Below are positions 54,546 through 64,000 of a stretch of 64,000 bases of DNA, piece by piece (position 1 is the first letter of the stretch; each line of letters begins with the position of its first letter). The translations under genes were made by a program, and so were the position numbers. The DNA is from Lentibacter algarum (GTDB lineage: Bacteria > Pseudomonadota > Alphaproteobacteria > Rhodobacterales > Rhodobacteraceae): contig NZ_CP158687.1 in assembly GCF_040580765.1 (NCBI RefSeq), positions 2,604,001-2,668,000 of the forward strand. Reading direction: 5' to 3'. The notes beneath the pieces are model-generated. The model was not told the origin of the DNA and did no database searches. It saw only the letters and a list, made by a program, of their open reading frames with translations.

Positions 54546-55901
54546 ATGATGACAAAAACTCAACTCGCCAGCATGGGGCTATTTGACGCGAAGGTGCCGC
54601 GTTACACAAGCTATCCAACGGCCCCGCAATTCACCCCAGCAATTACAGGCGATATGTTCGCTAAGTGGATCACTCTGATCCCTGCGGGAAGTGAAATTTC
54701 ACTATATATCCACGTGCCTTTCTGCCGCAGGCTCTGTTGGTTCTGTGCGTGCCGGACCCAAGGCACTCAAAAAGAAGAACCCGTGCGCGCCTATCTTGAA
54801 ATTCTCAAAGCAGAGCTGGCCTTGCTCAAGCAAACGCTTCCCAAAGGTGTCACCTTGGCCCGCCTGCACTGGGGCGGTGGAACGCCCACGCTCCTGAGCG
54901 CCGATATGATGCGCGATCTCGCCGCCGAGATTGCCTCGGTTGCGCCTTTTGCGCCCAATTATGAATTCTCCGTAGAAATCGACCCCAATGAAATCGACAG
55001 CACACGCCTTGATGCGCTCGCCGCCGCTGGGATGAACCGCGCCTCCATTGGCGTGCAGGATTTTGACGATGAAATCCAGCAAGCCATCGGTCGCATACAG
55101 AGCTTTGAAGCCACCCGTAGCGCAATCGATATGATCCGTGCCCATGGCGTGGAAAGCATCAATGCCGATATCCTCTTTGGCCTGCCTCACCAGTCCCAAG
55201 CGCGGATCACAGAAAGCGTGCAGAAGCTTCTTGCGCTCTCGCCTGATCGTGTCGCCCTTTATGGCTATGCGCATGTGCCGTGGATGGCCAAGCGCCAGCA
55301 GATGATCCCGTCTGACGCGCTCCCAACACCAGAAGAACGGCTTGATCTCTTTGAAACAGCACGCAAACTCTTCGTCTGGGATGGCTACGCCGAAATCGGG
55401 ATTGATCATTTCGCCCGCCCCGAAGACGGGCTAACTCGCGCCCAAAAAGCCGGCACCCTGCGCCGCAACTTTCAAGGCTATACCGATGACACGAGCGATG
55501 TGCTCGTCGGGCTCGGTGCGTCCTCCATCTCACGCTTCCCGCAAGGCTATGCGCAAAACGCGCCTGCCACTTCGGCACATACCAAGAAAATTTCCGAAGG
55601 CAGCTTCTCGACGTCCCGGGGCCATGTCTTCTCAGCTGAAGACAAGCTGCGCAGCCGTATCATCGAAATGATTATGTGCGACTTCCGCGTCTCGTCTGCC
55701 GAACTTCTGGCAGAGTACGATATCGCGCCTGCCGCGCTCGCAGCGATGCTGAACGAGGCCAACAAAAGCTTCGGCAACCGCCTCAAAACCAGCGCAGAAG
55801 GTCTCTATATCCCCGAAGAGATGCGCCCGCTCACCCGCCTGATCGCCCGCGCCTTTGACGCCTATGATCTGAGCAAAGCGGGCCACAGCTCAGCCATCTG
55901 A
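54546..55901 (+). CDS. hemN: Oxygen-independent coproporphyrinogen III oxidase
   Basis: 451 residues from ATG 54546 (54549 equally possible). An ATG at 54510 lies inside the FNR box and is unlikely. Radical-SAM cluster motif CRRLCWFCAC near residues 61-70, HWGGGTPTLL and SIGVQDFD typical of HemN. Makes protoporphyrinogen IX precursor without oxygen, here paired with FnrL control. No good ribosome site precedes the ATG. Confidence 0.95.
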   Translation: MMTKTQLASMGLFDAKVPRYTSYPTAPQFTPAITGDMFAKWITLIPAGSEISLYIHVPFCRRLCWFCACRTQGTQKEEPVRAYLEILKAELALLKQTLPKGVTLARLHWGGGTPTLLSADMMRDLAAEIASVAPFAPNYEFSVEIDPNEIDSTRLDALAAAGMNRASIGVQDFDDEIQQAIGRIQSFEATRSAIDMIRAHGVESINADILFGLPHQSQARITESVQKLLALSPDRVALYGYAHVPWMAKRQQMIPSDALPTPEERLDLFETARKLFVWDGYAEIGIDHFARPEDGLTRAQKAGTLRRNFQGYTDDTSDVLVGLGASSISRFPQGYAQNAPATSAHTKKISEGSFSTSRGHVFSAEDKLRSRIIEMIMCDFRVSSAELLAEYDIAPAALAAMLNEANKSFGNRLKTSAEGLYIPEEMRPLTRLIARAFDAYDLSKAGHSSAI

Positions 55902-55912
55902 GCAAAACGCTA

Positions 55913-55937
55913 CCCAACGCTTCAGTCGAGCGTTGGG
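55913..55937. other. Hairpin at the hemN/yejF convergent end
   Basis: CCCAACGCT (55913-55921), TCAGTCG loop, AGCGTTGGG (55929-55937): a perfect 9-bp stem that includes the last codons and stop of the ABC ATPase gene. No T run on either side. Confidence 0.5.
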
Positions 55938-57529
55938 CCGCCCGCCTTCAGCTCGAGCGCTGCACTCAAAAGCGTCTTGGCGTAGTCTGTTTGTGGCCGC
56001 TCAAATAGGTCTTCCGACGTGCCCGCCTCTACAATATCGCCCTGACGCATCACAATCATTTTGTGGCTCATCGCGCGCACCACGTTGAGATCGTGGCTGA
56101 TAAAAAGATAGGCCAGCCCATATTTGCGCTGAAGCTCGCGCAACAGATCCACAATTTGCACCTGCACCGTCATATCAAGCGCGCTCGTCGGCTCATCCAG
56201 CACAACAAGCTTGGGGCGCAATATCATCGCCCGCGCAATCGCGATCCGCTGGCGCTGCCCCCCTGAAAACTCGTGCGGGTAGCGGTCCATCGTGGCAGGG
56301 TCGAGCCCAACCTCTTCCATCACCTCAGAGACAAGCTCACGCGCACTCTGCCCCTCAGGCTTGCCATGAACGCCAAGCCCCTCAGAAATAATCTCGGCGC
56401 AGCTCATACGTGGACTGAGCGAGCCATACGGGTCTTGAAACACAATCTGCATTTCGCGGCGCAGGCTGCGCAGCTTCTTGGTGCTCCAGAGGCGCACATC
56501 CTCGCCCTGATAGGTGATCCCGCCTTCAGAGCCGATCAGTCGCATGATCGCCAGTGCCAGCGTGGTTTTGCCCGATCCGCTCTCCCCGACAATGCCAAGC
56601 GTCTCGCCCGCACGCACAGACAGGCTCGCTTCATTGACTGCCTTTACATGGCCTGTGACCCGCTTCATCAACCCCGACTTAATCGGGAACCAGACCCGCA
56701 GCTTGTCTGCCGCAACAATCTCTTTCGCCCCCGCAGGCACTGGTGTCGGAACCCCGACAGCCCGCGCCGCGAGGAGCTTTTTGGTATATTCATGCTGAGG
56801 CGCATCAAACACCGCCTTGGCCGGTCCCTGCTCGACGATCTCACCGTTTTTCATGACACAAACCGTGTCAGCAAAGCGCTGCACAACGCCAAGATCATGG
56901 GTGATGAACAAAAGTCCCATATTCTCGCTTTCCTTCAGCTCGTTCAGAAGCTCAAGGATCTGCGCCTGAATCGTGACATCAAGTGCCGTGGTCGGTTCAT
57001 CCGCAATCAGAATGTCAGGCTTATTCGCCAGCGCCATAGCAATCATCACGCGCTGCCGCTGCCCGCCCGAAAGCTCATGCGGATAGGCATTAAGGCGGCT
57101 CTGTGCATCACGAATGCCAACCTTCTCAAGCAGCTCAAGAACACGCGCCCGCGCGGCACCCCGCGTCAGCCCCTGATGTAGCTCAAGACTCTCGCCAAGC
57201 TGCTTTTCAATCGTGTGCAGCGGGTTAAGCGATGTCATCGGCTCCTGAAAGATAAAGCTGATATCGTTGCCACGCACTTGGCGCAGAAGCTTGTCTTTCG
57301 CCCCGATCATTTCCTGCCCGTCATAGGTGACAGAGCCGCCCACTTCGGCGCTATCGCCAAGCAAAGCCACCGTGCTCAGGGCGCTCACAGACTTGCCAGA
57401 GCCGCTCTCCCCCACAAGCGCAACAGTCTCCCCGCGCCCGACAGAAAAGCTCACACCTTTCACAGCCTGATTGGCCTTGCCGTCTTGGCGGAAGGTCACT
57501 GTGAGATCGCGGACGTTTAGCAAGCTCAT
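55922..57529 (-). CDS. yejF: YejF-like fused double ATP-binding protein
   Basis: 535 residues, two ABC domains. First: GESGSGKS near 37-44, [21 protein letters not shown]. Second: GESGSGKTT near 319, [20 protein letters not shown]. Powers a Yej-type peptide importer. ATGA overlap with yejE. Distinct from the fused ATPase at 26782. Confidence 0.93.
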   Translation of the reverse strand: MSLLNVRDLTVTFRQDGKANQAVKGVSFSVGRGETVALVGESGSGKSVSALSTVALLGDSAEVGGSVTYDGQEMIGAKDKLLRQVRGNDISFIFQEPMTSLNPLHTIEKQLGESLELHQGLTRGAARARVLELLEKVGIRDAQSRLNAYPHELSGGQRQRVMIAMALANKPDILIADEPTTALDVTIQAQILELLNELKESENMGLLFITHDLGVVQRFADTVCVMKNGEIVEQGPAKAVFDAPQHEYTKKLLAARAVGVPTPVPAGAKEIVAADKLRVWFPIKSGLMKRVTGHVKAVNEASLSVRAGETLGIVGESGSGKTTLALAIMRLIGSEGGITYQGEDVRLWSTKKLRSLRREMQIVFQDPYGSLSPRMSCAEIISEGLGVHGKPEGQSARELVSEVMEEVGLDPATMDRYPHEFSGGQRQRIAIARAMILRPKLVVLDEPTSALDMTVQVQIVDLLRELQRKYGLAYLFISHDLNVVRAMSHKMIVMRQGDIVEAGTSEDLFERPQTDYAKTLLSAALELKAGGPTLD

Positions 57530-58641
57530 CGGAAAGTCTTTCTCGGGTCAAACGCGTCGCGCACGCCTTCAAAGATGAAAACAAGCAGCGACAACATGAC
57601 GGCAAAAGTGAAAAATGCGGTAAAGGCCAGCCATGGCGCCTCAAGGTTCTGCTTGGCCTGAAGCGTCAGCTCGCCAAGGCTCGGCGCGCTCGAAGGCAGC
57701 CCAAAGCCGAGATAATCCAGCGCCGCCAAGGACGAGATCGTCCCTGTCACAATAAACGGCAGCATCGTCAGCGTTGCAACCATCGCATTGGGCAGCATAT
57801 GACGGAACATAATCGTTGTGTTGCCCACGCCAAGTGCCTTGGCCGCGCGGACATACTCTAGGTTGCGCGCCCGCAAGAACTCGGCTCGCACAACGCCGAC
57901 AAGCGACATCCAGCCAAAGAGCACCATGAGAAACACAAGCAGCCAGAAACTTCGCCCCAGAATGGCGAACATAATAATGATCACATAAAGCTGAGGTGTA
58001 GAGGTCCAGATTTCGATGATCCGCTGAAAAACAAGGTCAATCCAGCCGCCAAAATACCCCTGCACAGCCCCCGCTGCGACCCCGATGATCGAGGCGAGAC
58101 CCGTCACAATCAGGGTAAACAGGATAGAAAGACGGAAGCCGTGGATCACCCGAGCCATCACATCGCGCTTCGTTGCATCCGTACCAAGCCAGTTCTGGCC
58201 ATTGGGCGGCAAGGGCGCAGCGCCAGGACGCTCGACAGCCGTATCAAACGAATACGGAATAACCGGCCAGATCGCCCAGCCCTCCAGAAAGCCCTCGGCC
58301 GCAAATGTACCCGCATCAATCTCACTCACAATTCCCTCAGGGTCGTCAAAGCAGTCCTCTAGCCCACCCGAGGCAATCAAACAGCGCACCTCAGGGTCGC
58401 GATAAACCGCCTCCGTCTGAAAATCCCCGCCAAACTCTGTCTCGGGGTAAAAGTTCCAAATCGGCGCGTAATATTGGCCGCGATAGTTCACCAGAATGGG
58501 TTTGTCATAGGCCAGAAACTCAGCAAACAAACTCATCACAAAAAGAACTGAAAAGACCCAAAGGCTCCAAAGCGCGCGGCGGTTGGCCTTGAAGTTACGC
58601 CAACGGCGCGCATTGATGGGCGAGAGTGTCAGCAAAGCCAT
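57526..58641 (-). CDS. yejE: YejE-like ABC permease
   Basis: 371 residues. Long N-terminal region with a periplasmic insert (about 60-150) typical of YejE, including the NWLGTDATKRDV motif near 155, then six-segment permease core with coupling loop (RAEFLRARNLEYVRAAKALG). One base shared with yejB. Confidence 0.93.
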   Translation of the reverse strand: MALLTLSPINARRWRNFKANRRALWSLWVFSVLFVMSLFAEFLAYDKPILVNYRGQYYAPIWNFYPETEFGGDFQTEAVYRDPEVRCLIASGGLEDCFDDPEGIVSEIDAGTFAAEGFLEGWAIWPVIPYSFDTAVERPGAAPLPPNGQNWLGTDATKRDVMARVIHGFRLSILFTLIVTGLASIIGVAAGAVQGYFGGWIDLVFQRIIEIWTSTPQLYVIIIMFAILGRSFWLLVFLMVLFGWMSLVGVVRAEFLRARNLEYVRAAKALGVGNTTIMFRHMLPNAMVATLTMLPFIVTGTISSLAALDYLGFGLPSSAPSLGELTLQAKQNLEAPWLAFTAFFTFAVMLSLLVFIFEGVRDAFDPRKTFR

Positions 58642-59723
58642 TATCCCTCCCTCCGCTCAAAGTCGATCCGCGGGTCCACGAGAACATACATCAGATCCGA
58701 GATGATCCCGACCACAAGGCTGATCAAACCGAAGATAAACAGCGTTCCGAAAACAATAGGATAGTCGCGCGCCACAGCCGCCTCAAAGCCAAGACGCCCA
58801 AGGCCATCCAGCGAGAAAATCGTCTCGATGATCAGCGACGCCCCAAAAAAGACTCCGATAAACACCGCAGGAAACCCCGCAATCACAATCAGCATCGCAT
58901 TGCGGAACACATGACCATACAGCACCGCCCGCTCAGACAGGCCCTTGGCCCGTGCAGTCATCACATATTGTTTTTTCATTTCGTCCAGAAAGCTGTTCTT
59001 CGTGAGAAGCGTCAGCGTCGCAAAACCCGCAATACTGGACGCCAGCACAGGCAGCGTAATGTGCCACGCATAATCCTTGATCTTGCCCCAAGCGCTCAAC
59101 GTTTCAAAATTGTCGCTGGTCAGCCCGCGCAGCGGGAATACCTGCCAGTAAGAGCCGCCCGCAAACAGCGTCAGCAACAGGATCGCAAACAAAAACCCGG
59201 GGATCGCATAGCCCGCAATAATCGCGCCACTGGTCCAAGTGTCAAAGGGCGTGCCGTCCTTCACAGCCTTACGAATACCCAGCGGGATCGAGATCATATA
59301 GGCAATCAAAGTCGACCAAAGCCCAAGCGTGATCGACACAGGCAGCTTTTCCTTGATCAGCTCAATCACAGTCGCCGAGCGGAAATAACTCTCGCCAAAG
59401 TCAAAGCGCATGTAATTGCCCAGCATCAGGAAAAAGCGTTCTACTGGAGGTTTGTCAAAGCCAAACTCGCGCTCAAGCTCAGCGATAAACTCAGGCGGCA
59501 AGCCTCGCGCGCCAACATATTCGCTCGTCCCCGTGCCGAGCGTGCTTTCAGAGCCATCCTGCCCTGCAAAGCTGCCAAAGACATTGCCCTCGCCCTGCGC
59601 CCGCGCAATCGCCTGTTCCACAGGCCCACCAGGAACAAACTGCGTGAGCGCAAAGTTGATCAGCATAATGCCAAACAGCGTCGGAATAATCAGCAGCAAG
59701 CGCCGCAGGACATAAGCACCCAT
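58641..59723 (-). CDS. yejB: YejB-like ABC permease
   Basis: 360 residues. [20 protein letters not shown] start of the family, an enlarged first periplasmic loop, and the coupling motif ([20 protein letters not shown]). Four bases after yejA. Confidence 0.93.
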   Translation of the reverse strand: MGAYVLRRLLLIIPTLFGIMLINFALTQFVPGGPVEQAIARAQGEGNVFGSFAGQDGSESTLGTGTSEYVGARGLPPEFIAELEREFGFDKPPVERFFLMLGNYMRFDFGESYFRSATVIELIKEKLPVSITLGLWSTLIAYMISIPLGIRKAVKDGTPFDTWTSGAIIAGYAIPGFLFAILLLTLFAGGSYWQVFPLRGLTSDNFETLSAWGKIKDYAWHITLPVLASSIAGFATLTLLTKNSFLDEMKKQYVMTARAKGLSERAVLYGHVFRNAMLIVIAGFPAVFIGVFFGASLIIETIFSLDGLGRLGFEAAVARDYPIVFGTLFIFGLISLVVGIISDLMYVLVDPRIDFERREG

Positions 59724-59727
59724 AAGG

Positions 59728-61656
59728 TTACCTCAGCGCCCCCTGCTCTTTCAGGGATGCCCCTTTTGCTGCGTCATACCACCAGAAATCAAGCGTCCCG
59801 AGCGCAAAAGGCGGGATCATTTCAGGCCGCCCGTATTGGTCCCAATACGCAACCCAGTGATCGGCCACATACCCTGTCGGGATCAAGAAAAACTCATGTC
59901 TCAGCACACGGTCAAGCGCCCGCAGCATCATGTCTTCTTCCTCCTGCGTCTCGCTCAGAAGCGCCTTCTCGATGATCTCGTCCACAACAGGGCTGGCAAG
60001 TGAGGCGGGGTTAAACAAAAGTTTCGCCGCCTCCGAGCCAAAGCGCTGTTGAAGCCCTGTGCCCACACCAAACAGTGCGGGATAACCATCCAAAACCAGA
60101 TCATAATCATGGTCGCGCTCACGCGAGGTATATTGCGAGGGGTCCACCACTTCGAAAGTAGCCTCAATCCCCATCACTTGCAGATTGCTGACAAAGTTCT
60201 CCGCCAAGGCCTTGTTGGTTGGAGTGTCCGAGGAATTGAACAAAAGGTTCAGGCTCAGAAACGCGCCGTCCGCGTTGCGCCGCTTGCCGTCATCGCCCAC
60301 AGCCCAGCCAGCCTCGTCCAGAAGCTTCATAGCCGCGCGCAAATTGCGGCGATCATTCAGGCGCTCTTTTTGTGAGACATGCGGCAAGCGCGGCTCACCT
60401 GTCAAAACCTCAGGGTCAGGCTGCGCGGCAAGCCCCTGCAAAAGCGCAAGCTCTTCACCCTCGGGCGCGCCCTTGGCCTCAAATTTTGTACCCGTGCTGA
60501 AAGAATGCTGCTGGCTTTGCAGCCCGTAGAGCAGCGAAGCATTGGTCCACTCAAAGTTAAACCCAAGCGCCACAGCGTCACGCACGCGACGGTCTTTAAG
60601 AACCTCACGATCAAGGTTCATAATAATTCCCGTGTTGGCTGGAGGCATCCCGTCAGGGATTTCCTCAAGCTTCACAAAAGCATCATTTACGGCAGGAAAG
60701 TCATATGACGTCGCCCAGCGCTTGGGGTCGCTCTCGCTGCGATAGGTCACAGACCCAGCCTTGAACGCCTCAAAAGCCGCCGTCGCATCTGCAAAATACT
60801 CTATACGGATGGTGTCAAAATTGTGGCGGCCCTTATTGATCGCCAGATCGTTGCCCCAATAGTCGGGGTTGCGCTTATAGATCACCGAGCGGTTCACATC
60901 GACTCGGTCGATCACATAAGGCCCCGACCCTGGAGAAACCTCAAGACGGCTCTCATCAAGCCGTGCACCCGTCTCTTCATACCATTTTTTGGACCACGCA
61001 GGCACAAACCCCACTTGGTCAATCAGAGAGCGCCGCGAAATGCCCTCGGCAAAGTAAAACTTGATGGTGTGGTCGTCGATCACTTCAACCTTGGGGATGC
61101 GCTTGCGCACCGCATCGGCATAAGACTTCAGCCCCTGATCCAGCAAAAGGTTGTGGCTAAAGGCAATATCATGCGCCGTCAAAGGGCTGCCATCCGAGAA
61201 CTTGGCCTCAGGACGCATATGAAAAATCACCCAGCTTTTGTCCGCAGGGTATTCCAGCGTATGCGCAAGCAGACCGTAATACTCCCCGTCCACATCCGCA
61301 GGCAATGCCCCAGACCCCGCCAAAACAGAGCCCAAAAGCGATTCGTAGCCCACGGTCGCCAGCGCCGCAGCACGCCCCTTGCGCGTGTAAGGGTTCATGC
61401 TGTCAAACGTGCCCGCCACCGCGATGGAGATTTCCCCGCCCTTGGGCGCATCAGGGTTCACATAGTTAAAGTGCGTATAGTCTTCAGGGTAGCTCAAATT
61501 GCCGAAGTAAGAATACCCGTGGCTCTTGATCATTTCGCTCTCCGCTCGCAACACGAGCGCCGAGGCGGTCAGAAAAACAAAGCTCACAAGCGCCAGAGAC
61601 GCCACATCTCTCACCTGCCGTACGGCAGCTTTCGCGCCAATGCGTGATCTCAACAT
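59728..61656 (-). CDS. yejA: YejA-like peptide-binding protein
   Basis: 642 residues, long SBP_bac_5 form. Signal peptide about 20-38, then [20 protein letters not shown] and [20 protein letters not shown], close to YejA, which binds microcin-C-like and other modified peptides. AGGGAGG before the ATG. First gene of the operon. Confidence 0.93.
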   Translation of the reverse strand: MLRSRIGAKAAVRQVRDVASLALVSFVFLTASALVLRAESEMIKSHGYSYFGNLSYPEDYTHFNYVNPDAPKGGEISIAVAGTFDSMNPYTRKGRAAALATVGYESLLGSVLAGSGALPADVDGEYYGLLAHTLEYPADKSWVIFHMRPEAKFSDGSPLTAHDIAFSHNLLLDQGLKSYADAVRKRIPKVEVIDDHTIKFYFAEGISRRSLIDQVGFVPAWSKKWYEETGARLDESRLEVSPGSGPYVIDRVDVNRSVIYKRNPDYWGNDLAINKGRHNFDTIRIEYFADATAAFEAFKAGSVTYRSESDPKRWATSYDFPAVNDAFVKLEEIPDGMPPANTGIIMNLDREVLKDRRVRDAVALGFNFEWTNASLLYGLQSQQHSFSTGTKFEAKGAPEGEELALLQGLAAQPDPEVLTGEPRLPHVSQKERLNDRRNLRAAMKLLDEAGWAVGDDGKRRNADGAFLSLNLLFNSSDTPTNKALAENFVSNLQVMGIEATFEVVDPSQYTSRERDHDYDLVLDGYPALFGVGTGLQQRFGSEAAKLLFNPASLASPVVDEIIEKALLSETQEEEDMMLRALDRVLRHEFFLIPTGYVADHWVAYWDQYGRPEMIPPFALGTLDFWWYDAAKGASLKEQGALR

Positions 61657-61777
61657 GCCAATGCCTCCCTGAGCCAGACAAACTTATCAGGCCCTATTTA
61701 TAGTTGGCCCACCCTAGTTTCCAAGGCCTATGACATTCAAGTTGAGAATTCGTGATAGGCCGCTCCACAACGCAAAA

Positions 61778-61803
61778 CCGCCAGCCCGTTGCGGGGCTGG
61801 CGG
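61778..61803 (-). terminator. Terminator after the membrane cytochrome c gene
   Basis: On the minus strand CCGCCAGCCC, loop CGCAAC, GGGCTGGCGG, then TTTTGCG. Perfect 10-bp stem 27 bases after the stop. Confidence 0.9.
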
Positions 61804-61830
61804 CTTCAAAGTCTGGTCTGTCGATCAATC

Positions 61831-62358
61831 TCAGTCGTCGAGGCTGTCGAGATAGGCGATCACATCCGCACGATCAGATGATTTCTTCAGGCCGGAGAAG
61901 CTCATGCTTGTTCCGGGTGCGGCTTTTTTCGGGTTCTCAAGAAACTTGTAGAGGTTTTCAGGCGTCCAGGCGTCGCCCACTTGCAACAGAGCTTCCGAGT
62001 AGCCAAAGCCCTCAGCTGAGTCGATTGCACGACCAACAACACCGTGAAGGTATGGGCCTGTGGCGTTCGCGCCTTTTTCAACTTTGTGGCATGCCGAACA
62101 TTTTTTGAAGATTTTCGCGCCTGAAGCAACATCGGCTGATGCCATGATGGTTGCAAAATCGGGGCCTTCTTCTTCGACTTCGGCTTCGGCACTCTCTTCT
62201 ACTTCAATCAGGTAGCCCGCAACATGCTCTTCGCCGTGCGCACCATGACCGCCGCCAACGGTGTAGAGCGCATCAGCGCCCCACTTGGCGAAAAGAAACA
62301 GCAGGAGCGCGCCACAAACCGCGCCGAGGATTTTGGTGGATGTCATTGTATCAAACAT
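61831..62358 (-). CDS. cycM: Membrane-anchored cytochrome c
   Basis: 175 residues from ATG 62358; a longer frame upstream has no family match. N-terminal anchor (about 9-28), an acidic linker rich in Glu/Ala at about 45-68, then class I cytochrome c with CSACH near 89-93 and a distal Met in PGTSMSFSG. Similar to Cyt c-y/CycM, an electron carrier between bc1 and oxidases. Confidence 0.92.
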   Translation of the reverse strand: MFDTMTSTKILGAVCGALLLFLFAKWGADALYTVGGGHGAHGEEHVAGYLIEVEESAEAEVEEEGPDFATIMASADVASGAKIFKKCSACHKVEKGANATGPYLHGVVGRAIDSAEGFGYSEALLQVGDAWTPENLYKFLENPKKAAPGTSMSFSGLKKSSDRADVIAYLDSLDD

Positions 62359-62479
62359 GGGCCAGATTCCGTTTGGTAGCTTTTGGCGGTTTCTATCCGC
62401 TTCCACTCCCTTTACGCAAGGTGTAGTTTCTGCGGCCAAACGCCCCTTCTCTCTCGGGGTGCATCAAAAAGGTTAAAAT

Positions 62480-63310
62480 ATGTCTGAACGGATCGCATTT
62501 CAGGGCGAATTAGGCGCCTACAGCCACGAAGCCTGCACAACAGCTCGTCCCGATGCTGTCCCTGTGCCATGTGCCTCCTTTGAAGCTGCCATCGAGGCGG
62601 TCAAATCTGGTCAAGCCGATTTTGCCATGCTCCCTGTCGAAAATACGACTTATGGCCGCGTCGCAGACAATCACCGCCTTATTCCCGATTGTGGTCTTTT
62701 CATCGTCGATGAAGCTTTCGTACGTGTGCGCATCGCGCTCATGGCCAACGCGGGCGTGCCCCTCTCTGCTGTCAAAAGCGTGCGCGCGCACCCTGTCCTG
62801 CTGCCGCAGTCCGCTACGTTCCTGAAAAAGCACGGTATCACGCCGATTTCTGCGGCCGACAGCGCAGGCGCCGCCGCCGAGCTCGCCGCCTCAGGCGCAC
62901 AGGATCAAGGCGTGCTCGCCTCAGAGCTGGCCGCCGAAATTCATGGCCTCAAAGTTCTGGCCTCCGATATCGAAGACCACGGCCACAACACGACCCGCTT
63001 TGTCATCATGGGCCGCGAAGCTGACATGTCGCGCCGTGGTAAGCTCAACATGATGACAACCTTCGTCTTTGAAGTGCGCAACATCCCTGCCGCGCTCTAC
63101 AAAGCCATGGGCGGCTTCGCCACCAACGGCGTCAACATGACCAAGCTGGAAAGCTACATGGTTGATGGATCCTTCACCGCAACCCGCTTCTACGCAGACA
63201 TCGACGGCCACCCAGAAGACCCCCACGTCAAATTGGCGCTGGAAGAACTCGACTATTTCACATCCTACATCCAAATCATCGGCGTCTACCCCGCCGACCG
63301 CGAAAGATAA
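62480..63310 (+). CDS. pheA: Prephenate dehydratase
   Basis: 276 residues, mono-functional PheA. FQGELGAYSHEA at the start, catalytic TRF motif in NTTRFVIMG near 175, and an ACT domain from about 188 (TTFVFEVRNIPAALYKAMGG, then ESYMVDGSFTATRFYADI) for phenylalanine feedback. Makes phenylpyruvate. Confidence 0.97.
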   Translation: MSERIAFQGELGAYSHEACTTARPDAVPVPCASFEAAIEAVKSGQADFAMLPVENTTYGRVADNHRLIPDCGLFIVDEAFVRVRIALMANAGVPLSAVKSVRAHPVLLPQSATFLKKHGITPISAADSAGAAAELAASGAQDQGVLASELAAEIHGLKVLASDIEDHGHNTTRFVIMGREADMSRRGKLNMMTTFVFEVRNIPAALYKAMGGFATNGVNMTKLESYMVDGSFTATRFYADIDGHPEDPHVKLALEELDYFTSYIQIIGVYPADRER

Positions 63311-63315
63311 TACCC

Positions 63316-63759
63316 ATGACCAAACGCATCGCCCTCTCAAGTGACCACGCCGCAATCGAATTGCGCCAAGCCATTGCCGCACACATCACGGCTCAGGGCT
63401 ATGAGGCTGTCGATATCGGGCCAACAAGCCCCGAAAGCACCCATTACCCCAAACACGGCCAAGCTGCAGCAGAGCTCGTCGCCTCAGGTGACTGTGATCT
63501 TGGCATCATCCTCTGCGGCACAGGCCAAGGCATCATGATGGCGGCCAACAAAGTCAAAGGCATCCGCTGCGGCGTTTGCTCAGAGACATTCTCGGCCCGC
63601 ATGATCCGCCAGCACAACAACGCCAACATGCTCTCGATCGGCGAGCGCGTCACAGGCGCGGGCCTCGCGCTCGATATCGTTGACGCCTTCCTCTCCGCCG
63701 AGTTCGAAGGCGGCCGCCACGGCACGCGTGTGGACATGATCAACGAGATCGAAGGCTAA
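63316..63759 (+). CDS. rpiB: Ribose-5-phosphate isomerase B family
   Basis: 147 residues. SSDHAAIELRQAI at the start and ILCGTGQGIMMAANKVKGIRCGVC in the middle (Cys and the anion hole), the LacAB/RpiB fold. Interconverts ribose 5-phosphate and ribulose 5-phosphate. Five bases after pheA. Confidence 0.95.
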   Translation: MTKRIALSSDHAAIELRQAIAAHITAQGYEAVDIGPTSPESTHYPKHGQAAAELVASGDCDLGIILCGTGQGIMMAANKVKGIRCGVCSETFSARMIRQHNNANMLSIGERVTGAGLALDIVDAFLSAEFEGGRHGTRVDMINEIEG

Positions 63760-63761
63760 AC

Positions 63762-64000
63762 CTACTCCCACTCCATCTGCTGAAACGCCGTCTGCGCGTT
63801 GCGCCCTGCGAGCGCGTCAAACTGCTCCAGCGTTGCAAAAGCGGATTGGTCAACATTAGGGGCGGCGATGATATCGCCGCCTTCTTCAATCAGAGCGCCA
63901 ATCTGCCCTCGCAGGTTCATCAGGTAGTCATAAGTATGCGCCCGTGCCTGCGCCAGCGTGGTTGGCGCACCGTGCCCCGGCACAACATGCGCAGCACCCG
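63762..64000 (-). CDS. Metallo-beta-lactamase-fold hydrolase (C-terminal part)
   Basis: The frame runs off the right edge. The visible 78 residues begin GAAHVVPGHGAPTTL, which holds the last zinc-binding His of the MBL fold, then a helical tail ending QQMEWE. Type cannot be told from this piece. Convergent with rpiB, two bases apart. Confidence 0.8.
   Translation of the reverse strand, partial: GAAHVVPGHGAPTTLAQARAHTYDYLMNLRGQIGALIEEGGDIIAAPNVDQSAFATLEQFDALAGRNAQTAFQQMEWE

Noticed and set aside
58626..59975. 449-codon open frame on the plus strand
   Set aside because: Antisense to yejB and the end of yejA with the same biased composition; no ribosome site or recognisable domain.

Overview
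The window comes from the chromosome of a marine Rhodobacteraceae (roseobacter-type) alphaproteobacterium. The pointers are a pcaQ/pobA/pca protocatechuate cluster, a ccoNOQP-ccoGHIS cbb3 oxidase locus next to fnrL and an anaerobic hemN, a Zur/Znu zinc locus, a leuCD-leuB cluster holding two small unknown genes, and dense gene packing with many ATGA stop/start overlaps. I see no phage, transposon, CRISPR array, rRNA or tRNA. It reads as core chromosome.

Layout: 1-4839 leucine synthesis (leuC end, leuD, a membrane protein, a secreted EEP-fold protein, leuB). 4890-9628 4-hydroxybenzoate/protocatechuate catabolism (pcaQ, pobA, pcaC, pcaH, pcaG, a BKACE/DUF849 gene). 9614-13360 zinc uptake (znuA facing a coupled zur-znuC-znuB-DUF1045 operon, with a Zur-type palindrome between). 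13456-16624 coupled pepA/NlpC-P60/ureohydrolase operon. 16702-19287 an Hpt-like protein opposite carbonic anhydrase, SbtA-type bicarbonate transporter and SbtB-type PII protein. 19342-23582 DUF4139 protein, asd and an MFS carrier. 23716-31705 an oligopeptide-type ABC transporter with aldehyde dehydrogenase, an unknown exported protein and an SDR. 31975-36183 an M20 hydrolase, rpe, fba and fbp. 36348-42418 a seven-gene overlapping operon of acyl-CoA enzymes with an APH-fold kinase and a histidine phosphatase. 42651-44072 a D,D-carboxypeptidase with SPOR domain. 44125-55901 microaerobic respiration (ccoS, ccoI, ccoH, ccoG, ccoP, ccoQ, ccoO, ccoN, a universal stress protein, fnrL, hemN) with several FNR-type boxes. 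55922-61656 a YejABEF-like peptide importer. 61831-64000 membrane cytochrome c, pheA, rpiB and the end of a metallo-beta-lactamase-fold gene.

How it works together: FnrL probably drives the cbb3 genes, the stress protein and hemN under low oxygen. Each of these has a TTGAT-N4-ATCAA-like site upstream, and for usp and hemN the spacing fits a class II (-41.5) activator site. The 533-bp gap between ccoP and ccoG is the strangest part. It holds two hairpins with an identical 24-nt loop region and a base-pair-swapped stem, a further FNR-like box, and terminator-like structures, and may encode an oxygen-controlled small RNA. A second layer is a family of intergenic palindromes (module TCGGAT...ATTCGA, often beside a TTTTTCTTTCC/AATATCC module) found after genes at five or six places. 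Other points for follow-up: a pca cluster without pcaB or pcaD but with a beta-keto-acid cleavage enzyme, an SbtA/SbtB/carbonic anhydrase set beside no visible RuBisCO, and three GTGCACG sites at exact 11-bp spacing upstream of the ABC transporter.
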